NCBI RefSeq assembly: GCF_030652775.1
Contig: NZ_JAUSPS010000052.1
Span: 124,001 to 188,000, forward strand
From: Acetobacterium sp.
GTDB taxonomy: Bacteria; Bacillota; Clostridia; Eubacteriales; Eubacteriaceae
Direction: 5' to 3'
Length of the DNA stretch: 64,000 bases
Position numbers and translations under genes: made by a program. Shown here piece after piece: positions 25,533 through 34,351 of the stretch; the stretch's first letter is position 1; each line of letters begins with the position of its first letter. The notes beneath the pieces are model-generated. The model was not told the origin of the DNA and did no database searches. It worked only from the letters and a program-made list of their open reading frames with translations.

Positions 25533-26441
25533 ATGACCGTTATTATTAATGTTTTAACTGCCTGGTTAAGCGTTATATTTGTCGTTTTACTAACAATCAT
25601 CTACTTATTAAGAATCGTCAATAAAGGCAAAAGAAAAAATATATTCATTGCCAAGATTAACCGAAATCTGAGAAATTCACATAAAACAATGGGAATTGCT
25701 TTTGTGATTACTGCTTGTATCCATGGGTTCTTTTCATCGGGAGCCATTCTGTCATTCAATTATGGAACCCTGAGCATGGTAATAGGGGTGCTATTAGGAT
25801 TAACTTATATGCTCAGAAAATTATTGCCCGGAAAGTGTACCTGGATCAAGCCGCATCGCTGGTTAACCGTGGTGCTGATTGTATTTCTGGGGATTCATCT
25901 TTGGGAAGTTGGCGGAATCATGGGACCAGAAGTTTTTTTTAACAGTTCATTAAAAGAAGTGGAGACTTCAGTGGCAAAATTGTATGGTACCCAAACGGCA
26001 GCGGCAACAACAGTGAATGATCAAAGCGATCCGGTAACGGCTGAAAACTCCAGCACCGCCGGGGCTGAAAGCAAACCAGCAACAACCACAGATTCGACAG
26101 TGAACGATACGGTGGTTGCCAAAGCCAATCTGTTTTTGGGAAGCGTCGATTTGAAGGACGGCACCTATACCGGTGTGGCTGAAGGTTACGGACCGGAACT
26201 GACGGTCAGTGTAACAGTGGCCGGAAATGTGATTACCGATGTATTAGTGGTCTCACACAACGAAAAAAATGTAAAATATTATGGCAAGGCCATCGATGCG
26301 GTGCCGGCAGCCATTATCGCTGCACAGACGCCGTTGGTTGACACGATTTCGGGAGCAACCTATACATCAAACGGAATCATGCAGGCAGTCATCAATGCCT
26401 TGGCACCAGCGGTGATTTCCGGAACGCTGCCCAGCCTGTAA
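25533..26441 (+). CDS. Membrane protein with ferric-reductase-like heme motifs fused to an FMN-binding domain
   Basis: 302 aa from ATG 25533 (AGGAGGAATTGAA upstream); an earlier start at 25494 lacks this. Residues 1-125 form four membrane helices. Helices 2 and 4 each carry H-x13-H (His50/64 and His108/122), the spacing used for two b hemes in ferric reductase transmembrane domains. Residues about 150-190 are a Thr/Ala/Ser-rich linker. Residues about 205-302 are an FMN-binding domain ending SGATYTSNGI, the motif whose Thr covalently holds FMN in NqrC and RnfG. Predicted role: transmembrane electron transfer to an external flavin. Heme binding is inferred only. Confidence 0.82.
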   Translation: MTVIINVLTAWLSVIFVVLLTIIYLLRIVNKGKRKNIFIAKINRNLRNSHKTMGIAFVITACIHGFFSSGAILSFNYGTLSMVIGVLLGLTYMLRKLLPGKCTWIKPHRWLTVVLIVFLGIHLWEVGGIMGPEVFFNSSLKEVETSVAKLYGTQTAAATTVNDQSDPVTAENSSTAGAESKPATTTDSTVNDTVVAKANLFLGSVDLKDGTYTGVAEGYGPELTVSVTVAGNVITDVLVVSHNEKNVKYYGKAIDAVPAAIIAAQTPLVDTISGATYTSNGIMQAVINALAPAVISGTLPSL

Positions 26442-26544
26442 AATTTCCGGTAGCTTTATTAAATTAGTGCCTTAACAAATGTGTAAATCAGGATATCATT
26501 CTTCATACAATTGAAGTATTTTCAATTATGTTACTGAATAATTG

Positions 26545-26604
26545 GACGCTCATACTCTAAATTTGCCTGTGAAGTCAAATTTGAAGGGTTGGGTGTCTTT
26601 TTTT
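26545..26604 (+). terminator. Long terminator-like hairpin before the PTS gene
   Basis: GACGCTCA / TGGGTGTC (G-U pairs allowed) encloses a second stem AAATTTG / CAAATTT and is followed by seven T. It may simply end the upstream transcript. It could also be an antiterminator-controlled (LicT/GlcT-type) terminator of the PTS gene, but no such regulator gene or clear promoter before the hairpin is visible. Confidence 0.75.
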
Positions 26605-26699
26605 ATGAAAAAAAAACTTCTTCAATATTTATGAAAAAAAGGGGTAATAATATCTAAGAAGTAAAAATAGATAATAGAACGGAGAAAGAGGCGATCATT

Positions 26700-28925
26700 G
26701 TGAAAGATAAGATTTTTGGTGTTTTACAGCGGGTGGGACGTTCTTTTATGTTGCCCATTGCTTTGTTGCCAGTGGCCGGTCTGCTTTTGGGGATTGGTGG
26801 CTCATTTACCAATGAAACGATGCTGAAATCCTACAATCTGATGGGGGTTATGGGTCCGGGAACCATTGCAAATGACATCCTCAGTATCATGCTTGCCGCC
26901 GGTAATATTATCTTTGCCAATCTGCCCATTATTTTTGCCATGGGTGTAGCCATTGGGATGGCTAAACAAGAAAAGGCAGTAGCCGCACTGGCTGGCGTTA
27001 TTGGTTTTTTGGTCATGCATGCGGTCATCGCTGCGCTTATTACAATTACCGGAACCTATACGCCGGAAACCTTGCAAACCGTCAATGATCTGGGGAAGAT
27101 GGCGGCCGAGAACAGCGGCAGTGCGTTTGTCCCGATCATAGCGAACAGAATGTTGCCAAGTGGTTCAATTTCTGACATTGTGGGAATTACATCGCTGCAA
27201 ATGGGTGTGTTTGGGGGGATTCTGGTTGGGCTGGTAACATCGGCGCTGCATAACCGGTTTTATAAGGTCGAGTTTCCACCAGTGGTATCATTTTTCGGCG
27301 GCACCCGATTTGTCCCCATTATTACTGCCCTGGTCTTTTTATTTATTGGCGGACTCATGTTCTTTTTATGGCCATTTATTCAAAACGGTATTTATGCCAT
27401 CGGCGGTTTGGTTATTGCCTCGGGGTATTTTGGCACCTTCATTTATGGATTTATCGAACGGGCATTAATTCCCTTTGGCTTGCATCATGTTTTTTATCTT
27501 CCTTTCTGGCAAACCGGACTGGGAGGATCAATGGTCGTCGATGGCGTTTTGGTTGAAGGGGCTCAAAACATCTTCTTTGCACAATTGGCAAGCCCAGATG
27601 TCACCCATTTTTCAGTGGAAGCCACGCGTTTTATGTCGGGTAAATTCCCGTTTATGATTTTTGGCTTACCAGGAGCGGCATTGGCCATGTATAAATGTGC
27701 CAAAACCAATAAACAGAAAGCGGTTGGGGGTTTATTGATATCGGCGGCGCTAACGGCCATGATCACGGGAATCACCGAACCGATTGAATTTACATTCTTA
27801 TTTGTCGCCCCATTTTTATATGTCATCCATTGTGTCCTTGCCGGCTTGTCCTATATGTTTATGCATATGCTGAATGTCGGGGTTGGAATGACCTTTTCAG
27901 GTGGGATTATTGACCTCACCCTATTTGGTATTCTCCAGGGAAACGCCAAGACCAACTGGATCTATATTGTCATTGTCGGGGTCGGTTACTTTATTCTCTA
28001 TTACTTTTTATTTAAGATTTTGATTAATAAATTTAATCTCAAAACCCCAGGTCAGGAGGAAGAGGACGAAGAAACAAAACTTTATACCCGGGCAGATTAT
28101 GACAAAGAAAAAAATAAAGGCAAGAATCAGCGAGTGGAATCCAGTGATCCCGGATCGGCAATGATTGTTGACGGGTTAGGTGGGAAGATGAACATCAGTG
28201 ATCTGGATTCATGCGCAACCCGGCTTCGAGTAACAGTACTGGATGGCGAAAAGGTTGATGAAAAAATCCTTAAGCTTTCTGGAGCTATGGGGGTTATCCA
28301 ACAAGGAAATGGGGTTCAGGTTATTTTCGGGCCTAAGGTTACCGTGATTAAATCCAAATTGGATGAATATCTGGAAAGTCCCGAAAGTGATCAGGAAACC
28401 GTGATCCCGATGGTTGATAAATTACCTGACAAAGAGGAAATAACTGAAACGAAAGACGAAAATACCAAAACTCGGGAAATTTTTGCCGCACCCATTGATG
28501 GTGATTTGCAGAGCATTACCGCAGCACCGGATGAGGGCTTCAGCAGCAAAATGGTGGGGGATGGGATTGTGATATTCCCGACTGGTGATACCATCTATGC
28601 TCCCTGTGATGCCGATGTTACGCTAGTTTTCCCAACCAAACATGCGATCGGACTGACCAGTCAGAGTGGCACAGAAATACTTATCCATGTCGGGATTGAT
28701 ACGGTTAAACTGGAAGGAAAGGGATTTGATGTTTTTGTTAAAACCGGAGACAAGGTCAAAAAAGGAGATCTGTTAATGAAGGTGGATATGGAATATCTGG
28801 CGGATCATGCCCCTTCAACGGCCATCCCGATTGTCGTGACTAATTTAGATGAGGATCAAAAGATCATCCTGATCAAGACGGGTGCCATTAACAGCAATGA
28901 AGAGGCATTTGCCATTGAATCATGA
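26700..28925 (+). CDS. ptsG: PTS permease, glucose/GlcNAc family, domains IICBA
   Basis: 741 aa. IIC membrane domain residues 1-440 (RSFMLPIALLPVAGLLLGIG, GITEPIEFTFLF signature), IIB about 475-560 with phosphocysteine in DLDSCATRLRVTV, and IIA about 590-735 with phosphohistidine in EILIHVGIDTVKLEGKGF. All three domains on one chain make it self-contained beyond EI and HPr. Starts at GTG 26700 after AGAGGCG. Sugar specificity between glucose, GlcNAc and maltose relatives cannot be set from sequence alone. Confidence 0.92.
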   Translation: MKDKIFGVLQRVGRSFMLPIALLPVAGLLLGIGGSFTNETMLKSYNLMGVMGPGTIANDILSIMLAAGNIIFANLPIIFAMGVAIGMAKQEKAVAALAGVIGFLVMHAVIAALITITGTYTPETLQTVNDLGKMAAENSGSAFVPIIANRMLPSGSISDIVGITSLQMGVFGGILVGLVTSALHNRFYKVEFPPVVSFFGGTRFVPIITALVFLFIGGLMFFLWPFIQNGIYAIGGLVIASGYFGTFIYGFIERALIPFGLHHVFYLPFWQTGLGGSMVVDGVLVEGAQNIFFAQLASPDVTHFSVEATRFMSGKFPFMIFGLPGAALAMYKCAKTNKQKAVGGLLISAALTAMITGITEPIEFTFLFVAPFLYVIHCVLAGLSYMFMHMLNVGVGMTFSGGIIDLTLFGILQGNAKTNWIYIVIVGVGYFILYYFLFKILINKFNLKTPGQEEEDEETKLYTRADYDKEKNKGKNQRVESSDPGSAMIVDGLGGKMNISDLDSCATRLRVTVLDGEKVDEKILKLSGAMGVIQQGNGVQVIFGPKVTVIKSKLDEYLESPESDQETVIPMVDKLPDKEEITETKDENTKTREIFAAPIDGDLQSITAAPDEGFSSKMVGDGIVIFPTGDTIYAPCDADVTLVFPTKHAIGLTSQSGTEILIHVGIDTVKLEGKGFDVFVKTGDKVKKGDLLMKVDMEYLADHAPSTAIPIVVTNLDEDQKIILIKTGAINSNEEAFAIES

Positions 28926-29092
28926 AACGGCAGCAGTCAGATCAATGAGTGCCGTCAAATTTGTTCGAAACATTGGACAGGGTACCGCCAAATAAATGTG
29001 TCAGCCCGCATGTTGCCGTTAGGCCAAAAGCCAGCATACGCTAGGCATTTGGTATGACATAACATGACTTATATCATACAGGAGGAAGAAAG

Positions 29093-29596
29093 ATGAAATT
29101 TGAATTAAGAGATTGGAAACTGGATGATGCGGAAAATATTGTGCGTTATGCCAATAACCCCAAGGTTGCCTGCTTTTTGAGAAATGCTTTTCCATCACCT
29201 TACACCTTGGACGATGCCCATTTTTTTATTGACCAGTGTATGCACAGAGATCAGACAAAACAATCGATCAAAGCCATTGTCGTTGACAATGAGGCCATTG
29301 GTTCGGTGGGATTGATGCTACAGGACGATGTCAGTTGTAAGACGGCCGAGTTGGGATACTGGCTGGGCGAACCATTCTGGGGAAAAGGGATTATGACCAA
29401 AGCGATTATTCAAACCTGTGAGTACGGATTCGCTAATTTTGATATTTTCAGAATTTATGCCCGACCCTTTGTGGATAATATTGGCTCTCGAACGGCTCTG
29501 GAAAATGCTGGATTCCAGTTGGAAGGAATCTGCAAGAAAGCCATTTATAAAAATGGCAAGATCACCGATTATTGTATGTATGCCTTGATTAAATGA
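29093..29596 (+). CDS. GNAT family N-acetyltransferase (RimJ/RimL-like)
   Basis: 167 aa. Starts with FELRDWKLDDAENIVRYANN, typical of the RimJ/RimL group, then LGYWLGEPFWGKGIMTKAI (acetyl-CoA loop) and ARPFVDNIGSRTALENAGF. Acetyl acceptor unknown; could be a protein N-terminus or a small amine. CAGGAGGAAGA precedes the ATG. Single gene. Confidence 0.9.
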   Translation: MKFELRDWKLDDAENIVRYANNPKVACFLRNAFPSPYTLDDAHFFIDQCMHRDQTKQSIKAIVVDNEAIGSVGLMLQDDVSCKTAELGYWLGEPFWGKGIMTKAIIQTCEYGFANFDIFRIYARPFVDNIGSRTALENAGFQLEGICKKAIYKNGKITDYCMYALIK

Positions 29597-29630
29597 AAGT
29601 GAATTAAGTGAAATAGAATAATGAAAAAGA

Positions 29631-29672
29631 AAAAAGATGCTGGATGATATAAAAATCATGCAGCATCTTTTT
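29631..29672. terminator. Bidirectional terminator, GNAT gene / AOR operon
   Basis: AAAAAGATGCTG / CAGCATCTTTTT with an inner ATGAT/ATCAT pair; strong A and T tracts on both sides suit both converging transcripts. Confidence 0.9.
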
Positions 29673-29676
29673 GATA

Positions 29677-29889
29677 TTACATCATCCCGATCGCTTCCAT
29701 CGGGCAGGCTTTAGCGCAACGAGTACAGCCGGTACAGCGATAGTATTCATCAAGCACGGGGTAGGCTTTTTGGTAGCGGTCGATATTGGTTTTGCGTAAA
29801 ACGATGCAGCTTAATGGGCAATCGCCCGAGCAGATACCGCAAGCCATGCAGAGCTCATAATCGATGACGGGTTTTTTCTTATCAGCCAT
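29677..29889 (-). CDS. Ferredoxin-like 2x[4Fe-4S] protein of the AOR operon
   Basis: 70 aa from MADKKKPVIDYEL. Cysteine motifs CMACGICSGDCPLSC and CTGCTRCAKACP would bind two [4Fe-4S] clusters. The start overlaps the end of the aldehyde oxidoreductase gene by 8 bases, so it is a coupled dedicated electron acceptor or subunit of that enzyme. A longer frame to 29994 is only overlap with the AOR gene. Confidence 0.9.
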   Translation of the reverse strand: MADKKKPVIDYELCMACGICSGDCPLSCIVLRKTNIDRYQKAYPVLDEYYRCTGCTRCAKACPMEAIGMM

Positions 29890-31897
29890 GGGTAAAGCCC
29901 TCCATTTCCAGATCGCAGAAGCCCAGATCCTCAAGGGCGGTTTTGGTGGGGATTCCGGTTTTTTTATCCCAGCCCATAAACTGGTAGTGAACACTCATCA
30001 TTTCATCCATATTAAAATGTTTCCCTTTAAGGGGGCCTTCTTTTAAGGGCGGGTTCCCGCTGAGACGTTCATTCATTTTAAAATCCCGAGGGTTGATCCC
30101 TTCCCGGACATTAAAGGCCTGGCGCAGGGTTTGCATCCGCAGACCAATGGTCATGTATTCGTTGGGAGTTTTCTGCCAGCCGGTGGCGGCGTTGAGATAA
30201 TCAAAAATCTTAAAGTGATTCAGTCCGCTGACGAGGGCAAAAAAACAGCCGCCGGAGCCATCAAGAATCTGTTTGATACAAGCATTGATCATGGATTTTA
30301 GGCCGACCTGATTGGTCGCTTCGTATTCGTTGCTTTTATCTTCCCCCAGTTTTACCTTGGGAGCCCAGGTCACATCCTCCCAAATCCGCATATAGGTGTA
30401 ATAACTGCCGGCGCCGATGGTGTGGCGGCCGGGGGTAGGATCGCAGGAATAGTGGATGCCGAGGATCGGATCCAGACGGGGGTCATGCATGCCCGGTTCT
30501 TGTCCGCCGGCGTGGATCGCTAGAGGCGCGGATTCAATGCCCAGGATGGCGCTGGCTATTTTAACGCCATTCTGCAGAATGGCACCAAAGCCGACCCCGG
30601 CAATCATTTGTTCGACCAGGGTGATGATCGCTTCGGCATTGCCCCAGGAGAGATCCAGTCCGCCGGTGACTTCCTGGCTTAACCAACCTTTTTCGTAACA
30701 CTCCATGGCAAAGGCGATGGTATTTCCCGCTGAAATACTGTCCATCCCACCGCGGTTGAGGAGTTCATTGATCATAAAAATAGAGTCGCGATCTTTATTC
30801 AAAAGCAGTGCCCCAAAAGCGGCGACGGTTTCGTATTCCGGTTTGTGGGTGTGTGGAAAACGGCCATTAGTTAGTTTGTCAATATCACACAATCCACCGC
30901 AGCCAATCACGCAGGAATAACAGTGATACTTTTGGGTTTCATGCTTTTGGATCCGGTCGGGATTCATGTGACGATACTTGCGATAGGGAAAATCCGCTAC
31001 CGAACCCTTCCAGTTTTTGACCGGAGTGTCGCCCATGGTCATACCCATCGTATTGGTAAAGCCAGTGCCCCATTTTTTCATAATGGCAGTGGATAACATA
31101 CCGTCAATGGGAATGGCTTTATCGGTAGCGACCATCGATTTTCCCATCATCGGCAGCATCGCTCCAGTGGCCAGCGGGGGAAGATTTGAAGTCTTAACCT
31201 TTTTTGCATAGTCCTGGCTGATAGCTTTGATGGCCTGAGGATCTTGGGAACGGATCATTTTTGAACCGGCCAGAACCACGGCCTTCAGTTTTTTTGACCC
31301 CATCACAGTGCCGACTCCTGATCGCGCCGCCATCCGGCCGCCATCGTTGGAAATGCCAGCGATCAGCGATTGGTGCTCGCCGGCCGGGCCGATGGTGGCA
31401 ATGGACAGTTTTTTATTAGCGGTGATTTTCTGATTGATGGCGGCTTCGGTTTCCACCGTGTCCAGTCCCCAGAGATCAGTGGCATCGATAAGTTGAGGGC
31501 CGGTATTATCGATAAAGAGCATTTTGGGTGTTGGCGCCTGACCCTTAAAAAAGATGCCGTCATAACCGCTTTGCTTGATTGCCGGAGAAAAGGTGCCGCC
31601 GCAATTGGCGTCGCCAAAGCCGCCGGTGAGAGGCGATTTGCAGACGGCCAGCCAGCGTCCGGTCATAAAACTGCCGGTACCGGTGAGGAGCCCACTGACA
31701 AAGCCGAGGATATTATCCGGCCCCAAGGGATCGGCTCCCTGGGGAAGATATTTATATAGGATATAGGCACCCAGGCCCACTCCAGAAAGAAAATGTTCAT
31801 AAATCATGTCGGGGATTTCGATTTCGCAAAAAGTGGCATCCGAAAGATCCACCATCAGTATTTTTCCGCAATAACCTTTCAAAAAATTACCTCTCAT
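29882..31897 (-). CDS. aor: Aldehyde:ferredoxin oxidoreductase (tungsten/molybdopterin)
   Basis: 671 aa. Oxidises aldehydes to acids with reduction of ferredoxin, or reduces acids in reverse. N-terminal domain GYCGKILMVDLS, GTGSFMTGRWLAVCKSPLTGGFGDANCGG (cofactor binding), the [4Fe-4S] ligands in CYSCVIGCGGLCDI about residue 325-340 and a C-terminal PHTHKPEYE-to-GINPRD region typical of AOR. Sits in an operon Fe-ADH, MoaD-like, AOR, ferredoxin with overlapping ends, which suggests alcohol-to-acid (or acid-to-alcohol) conversion through one unit. Substrate chain length is not predictable. Confidence 0.94.
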   Translation of the reverse strand: MRGNFLKGYCGKILMVDLSDATFCEIEIPDMIYEHFLSGVGLGAYILYKYLPQGADPLGPDNILGFVSGLLTGTGSFMTGRWLAVCKSPLTGGFGDANCGGTFSPAIKQSGYDGIFFKGQAPTPKMLFIDNTGPQLIDATDLWGLDTVETEAAINQKITANKKLSIATIGPAGEHQSLIAGISNDGGRMAARSGVGTVMGSKKLKAVVLAGSKMIRSQDPQAIKAISQDYAKKVKTSNLPPLATGAMLPMMGKSMVATDKAIPIDGMLSTAIMKKWGTGFTNTMGMTMGDTPVKNWKGSVADFPYRKYRHMNPDRIQKHETQKYHCYSCVIGCGGLCDIDKLTNGRFPHTHKPEYETVAAFGALLLNKDRDSIFMINELLNRGGMDSISAGNTIAFAMECYEKGWLSQEVTGGLDLSWGNAEAIITLVEQMIAGVGFGAILQNGVKIASAILGIESAPLAIHAGGQEPGMHDPRLDPILGIHYSCDPTPGRHTIGAGSYYTYMRIWEDVTWAPKVKLGEDKSNEYEATNQVGLKSMINACIKQILDGSGGCFFALVSGLNHFKIFDYLNAATGWQKTPNEYMTIGLRMQTLRQAFNVREGINPRDFKMNERLSGNPPLKEGPLKGKHFNMDEMMSVHYQFMGWDKKTGIPTKTALEDLGFCDLEMEGFTHG

Positions 31898-32127
31898 CCT
31901 CCAGCAAGGGGGAGCATAAAACTGATCACATCTCCGTCTTTTAACTGGGTATTTAATTTCACCCGCTGGTAGTTCACCTGGCAGATCACCAGCGGCTGTA
32001 AAACTCGGGGGATTTTCAGCCGTCGGTAAATGGTGGACAGCCGGGCTCCGGGTGGCAGTACCATCATGCCATCTTCATCCAGAGCGGTGAGGCTGGCAAA
32101 GGGTGGGGGATAGACTTGAACCTTCAT
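31894..32127 (-). CDS. MoaD/ThiS-like sulfur carrier in the AOR operon
   Basis: 77 aa from MKVQVYPPPFASL, beta-grasp fold length, ending ISFMLPLAGG: the C-terminal Gly-Gly that is adenylated and thiocarboxylated in MoaD. It overlaps the Fe-ADH stop by one base and the AOR start by four. A dedicated copy beside AOR implies a role in maturing the pterin dithiolene of this tungsten enzyme. A longer start at 32154 would intrude into the ADH gene. Confidence 0.87.
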   Translation of the reverse strand: MKVQVYPPPFASLTALDEDGMMVLPPGARLSTIYRRLKIPRVLQPLVICQVNYQRVKLNTQLKDGDVISFMLPLAGG

Positions 32128-33362
32128 TAAGTCTCGGGAGTCGTTTCTGGACAAAGCTTTGTCAGAATCTCACAGCATTCCTGATAATGCATAATTCGGG
32201 GTACTGGGTAGGTGGGGTTTCCTTCTTTGAGGATCCGTTTGGCCAGTTCAGGAATATCCTGTTCCTTCAGGGCGTAAATGGTGGTAGGAATGCCCATGTT
32301 GACATTCATCGATTTTATTTTTTCGATCAACAGCTCTGCCAGGGTTTCATCGTCATTCATGGCTTCTCCCAGCCCGGCAAAAAAAGCCAATTCAGCCAGT
32401 TTTTTCGTGGCCGCTTTTTTTGAAAATTCGAGAATATAAGGCAGGATAATGGCATTGGCTAAACCGTGGGGAACTCCGTAAAAACCACCCATGGCATGGG
32501 CAATGGCATGGACATAACCAACATAGGCCCGGGTGAAGGCCAACCCGCCGTCAAAAGAGGCCTGCGCCATTTTCAGCCGGAGCTCAAGATCCTGGCCGTT
32601 ATGATAGGTATCTTCGAGGTTATTGATAATAATTTCGGTAGCATTCAGAGCTTTTTCTTTGACAAAAGCGGTATCGTATTTTCCGATATAGGCTTCCACC
32701 GCATGGGTCAGGGCATCCATGCCGGTGGTGGCAGTCAGGGAAGGCGGTAGTCCTGCTGTGAGTTCCGGATCGAAAACAGTGGCCAGGGGCACCAGTTTGG
32801 GATCATTAATGGCAAATTTTTGATGGTTTTTAACGTCGGTGATCACGGCACAGATCGTTGCCTCAGAACCGGTTCCGGAAGTGGTGGGGATGGCGAAAAA
32901 GGGCGGTAGACGGCGGGTCAGTTTAAAAAGTCCCCGCATTTTTTCGATGCTTTTGCGATTAGTGACTTTGGCTGCAATGATTTTTGCACAGTCGATCGGA
33001 GAGCCGCCGCCAAAGGCCACCACGCCCTGGCAGTTGGTACTGTAATACATGGCCAGACCGTCTTCGACATTTTCAAAGGTGGGGTTGGGCTGAACCTTGT
33101 CAAAAATAACGGCATCGATGCCGTTGGTTTCCAGGGCGCATAAAAAAGAATCCAGCAAACCGAGTGAATAAAGGGGCTTGTCGGTGACAACCAGAACTTT
33201 GGTTACTCCGGAAATCTTGATGACTTCCGGAAAACGCCGAACCATGCCAGGTCCCTGAAGAACTGGGGGAATGGGCAGGGGCAGCACCTGGGCGACTTGC
33301 TTCATCACTAACTGGGAACTGCGGTAAGGAACGTCTTGAAAAATATTAAGTACTCTTTGCAT
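32127..33362 (-). CDS. Iron-containing alcohol dehydrogenase (AOR operon)
   Basis: 411 aa group III metal-dependent alcohol dehydrogenase. NAD(P) loop VVAFGGGSPIDCAK, PTTSGTGSEAT, and metal ligands in TGMDALTHAVEAY, AIAHAMGGFYGVPHGLANA. First gene of a four-gene operon with MoaD-like, AOR and ferredoxin genes; preferred reaction likely between a primary alcohol and its aldehyde, which AOR would then take. GGAGGTTA precedes the start. Confidence 0.93.
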   Translation of the reverse strand: MQRVLNIFQDVPYRSSQLVMKQVAQVLPLPIPPVLQGPGMVRRFPEVIKISGVTKVLVVTDKPLYSLGLLDSFLCALETNGIDAVIFDKVQPNPTFENVEDGLAMYYSTNCQGVVAFGGGSPIDCAKIIAAKVTNRKSIEKMRGLFKLTRRLPPFFAIPTTSGTGSEATICAVITDVKNHQKFAINDPKLVPLATVFDPELTAGLPPSLTATTGMDALTHAVEAYIGKYDTAFVKEKALNATEIIINNLEDTYHNGQDLELRLKMAQASFDGGLAFTRAYVGYVHAIAHAMGGFYGVPHGLANAIILPYILEFSKKAATKKLAELAFFAGLGEAMNDDETLAELLIEKIKSMNVNMGIPTTIYALKEQDIPELAKRILKEGNPTYPVPRIMHYQECCEILTKLCPETTPET

Positions 33363-33438
33363 CAGGTAACCTCCATTTTGTTACGGTAGCATTGGATTAA
33401 ATTGTTTATCGGATCAGGGTTGCTTAGGACAATCATGA

Positions 33439-34206
33439 TCAAGGGGTATTCAACGGATTATGACGCCCCAGATCGGCGTGATGATATGAATCTTCGTCAC
33501 CCAGCTGATGGCGTAAAAGCTCCAGATCCTCATGAACTCGGATCAGGGTAAGACCAGCATAGGCATCGCCGTTGTGGGTTAACTGGTAGCAACCCAATTC
33601 GGCTTTGTGAAGCCAGGAAAGAGCCAGCAATAAATCTTGGGAAACGCCTTGGCCGAGCAGCAAGCAGTGGCCGATGCGGTAAGCAATGTTTGGATACTCC
33701 GGGCTACTTTCATCAATAGCCTGCTCGGCCTCGTTGAACCAAAAAAAAGCAATCGCCGGGTCTTTTGCCACAAAGTGGCCATTATAGTGCATATCACCAA
33801 GCTTATACATGCCATTGTGATGACCCATTTGGGCGGCTCTGGCAAAATAAGAATAGGCCGTCTCATAATCGATGGGGATATCCCGGCCATAATAATGGCA
33901 GTAACCCAGATAATTGATGGCCAGCAGATTGTTTTGTGCCGCAGCTTTTTCAAACCAGCGTTTAGCCTGCTTGAAATCCTGGGGCAGATTAACCCCTTCA
34001 TAGTACAGACAGCCCAGAGTTGCCATGGCGTGGCTATTGCCCTGTTCGGCCAAGCGGCAATAACAGTCTTTAACCAGCGCAAATACTTCTGGAGATAGAT
34101 CCTGTTTGTTGGTTTTAAAATAATAGTAATCAGCCAATTCCAGCATGGCATTTTGATCGCCATTCCGGGCGAGAAAGTGCAATAAGTCAAGTTTATTATC
34201 GTTCAT
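33439..34206 (-). CDS. Sel1-like (TPR-type) repeat protein
   Basis: 255 aa. At least four Sel1 units are visible: AMATLGCLYYEGVNLPQDF, LAINYLGYCHYYGRDIPIDY, GMYKLGDMHYNGHFVAKDP, and AYRIGHCLLLGQGVSQDL. Helical scaffold for protein contacts, no signal peptide, so cytoplasmic. Partner unknown. Stands between the ADH-AOR operon and the oxoacid oxidoreductase genes in the same direction; links to either are unproven. Confidence 0.9.
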   Translation of the reverse strand: MNDNKLDLLHFLARNGDQNAMLELADYYYFKTNKQDLSPEVFALVKDCYCRLAEQGNSHAMATLGCLYYEGVNLPQDFKQAKRWFEKAAAQNNLLAINYLGYCHYYGRDIPIDYETAYSYFARAAQMGHHNGMYKLGDMHYNGHFVAKDPAIAFFWFNEAEQAIDESSPEYPNIAYRIGHCLLLGQGVSQDLLLALSWLHKAELGCYQLTHNGDAYAGLTLIRVHEDLELLRHQLGDEDSYHHADLGRHNPLNTP

Positions 34207-34351
34207 GAATCATCCTTTTGCATAAATGTTTTATTCATTATATCACAACTGAAAACAAAGAAATTAAAAGGCTGAATTTTAAGTTTTTATAAAGATTCTG
34301 GTGAGAACTTTAGTGAAAAATTCTCCGATGATAGCCTAGGCCGGAAGCAGA

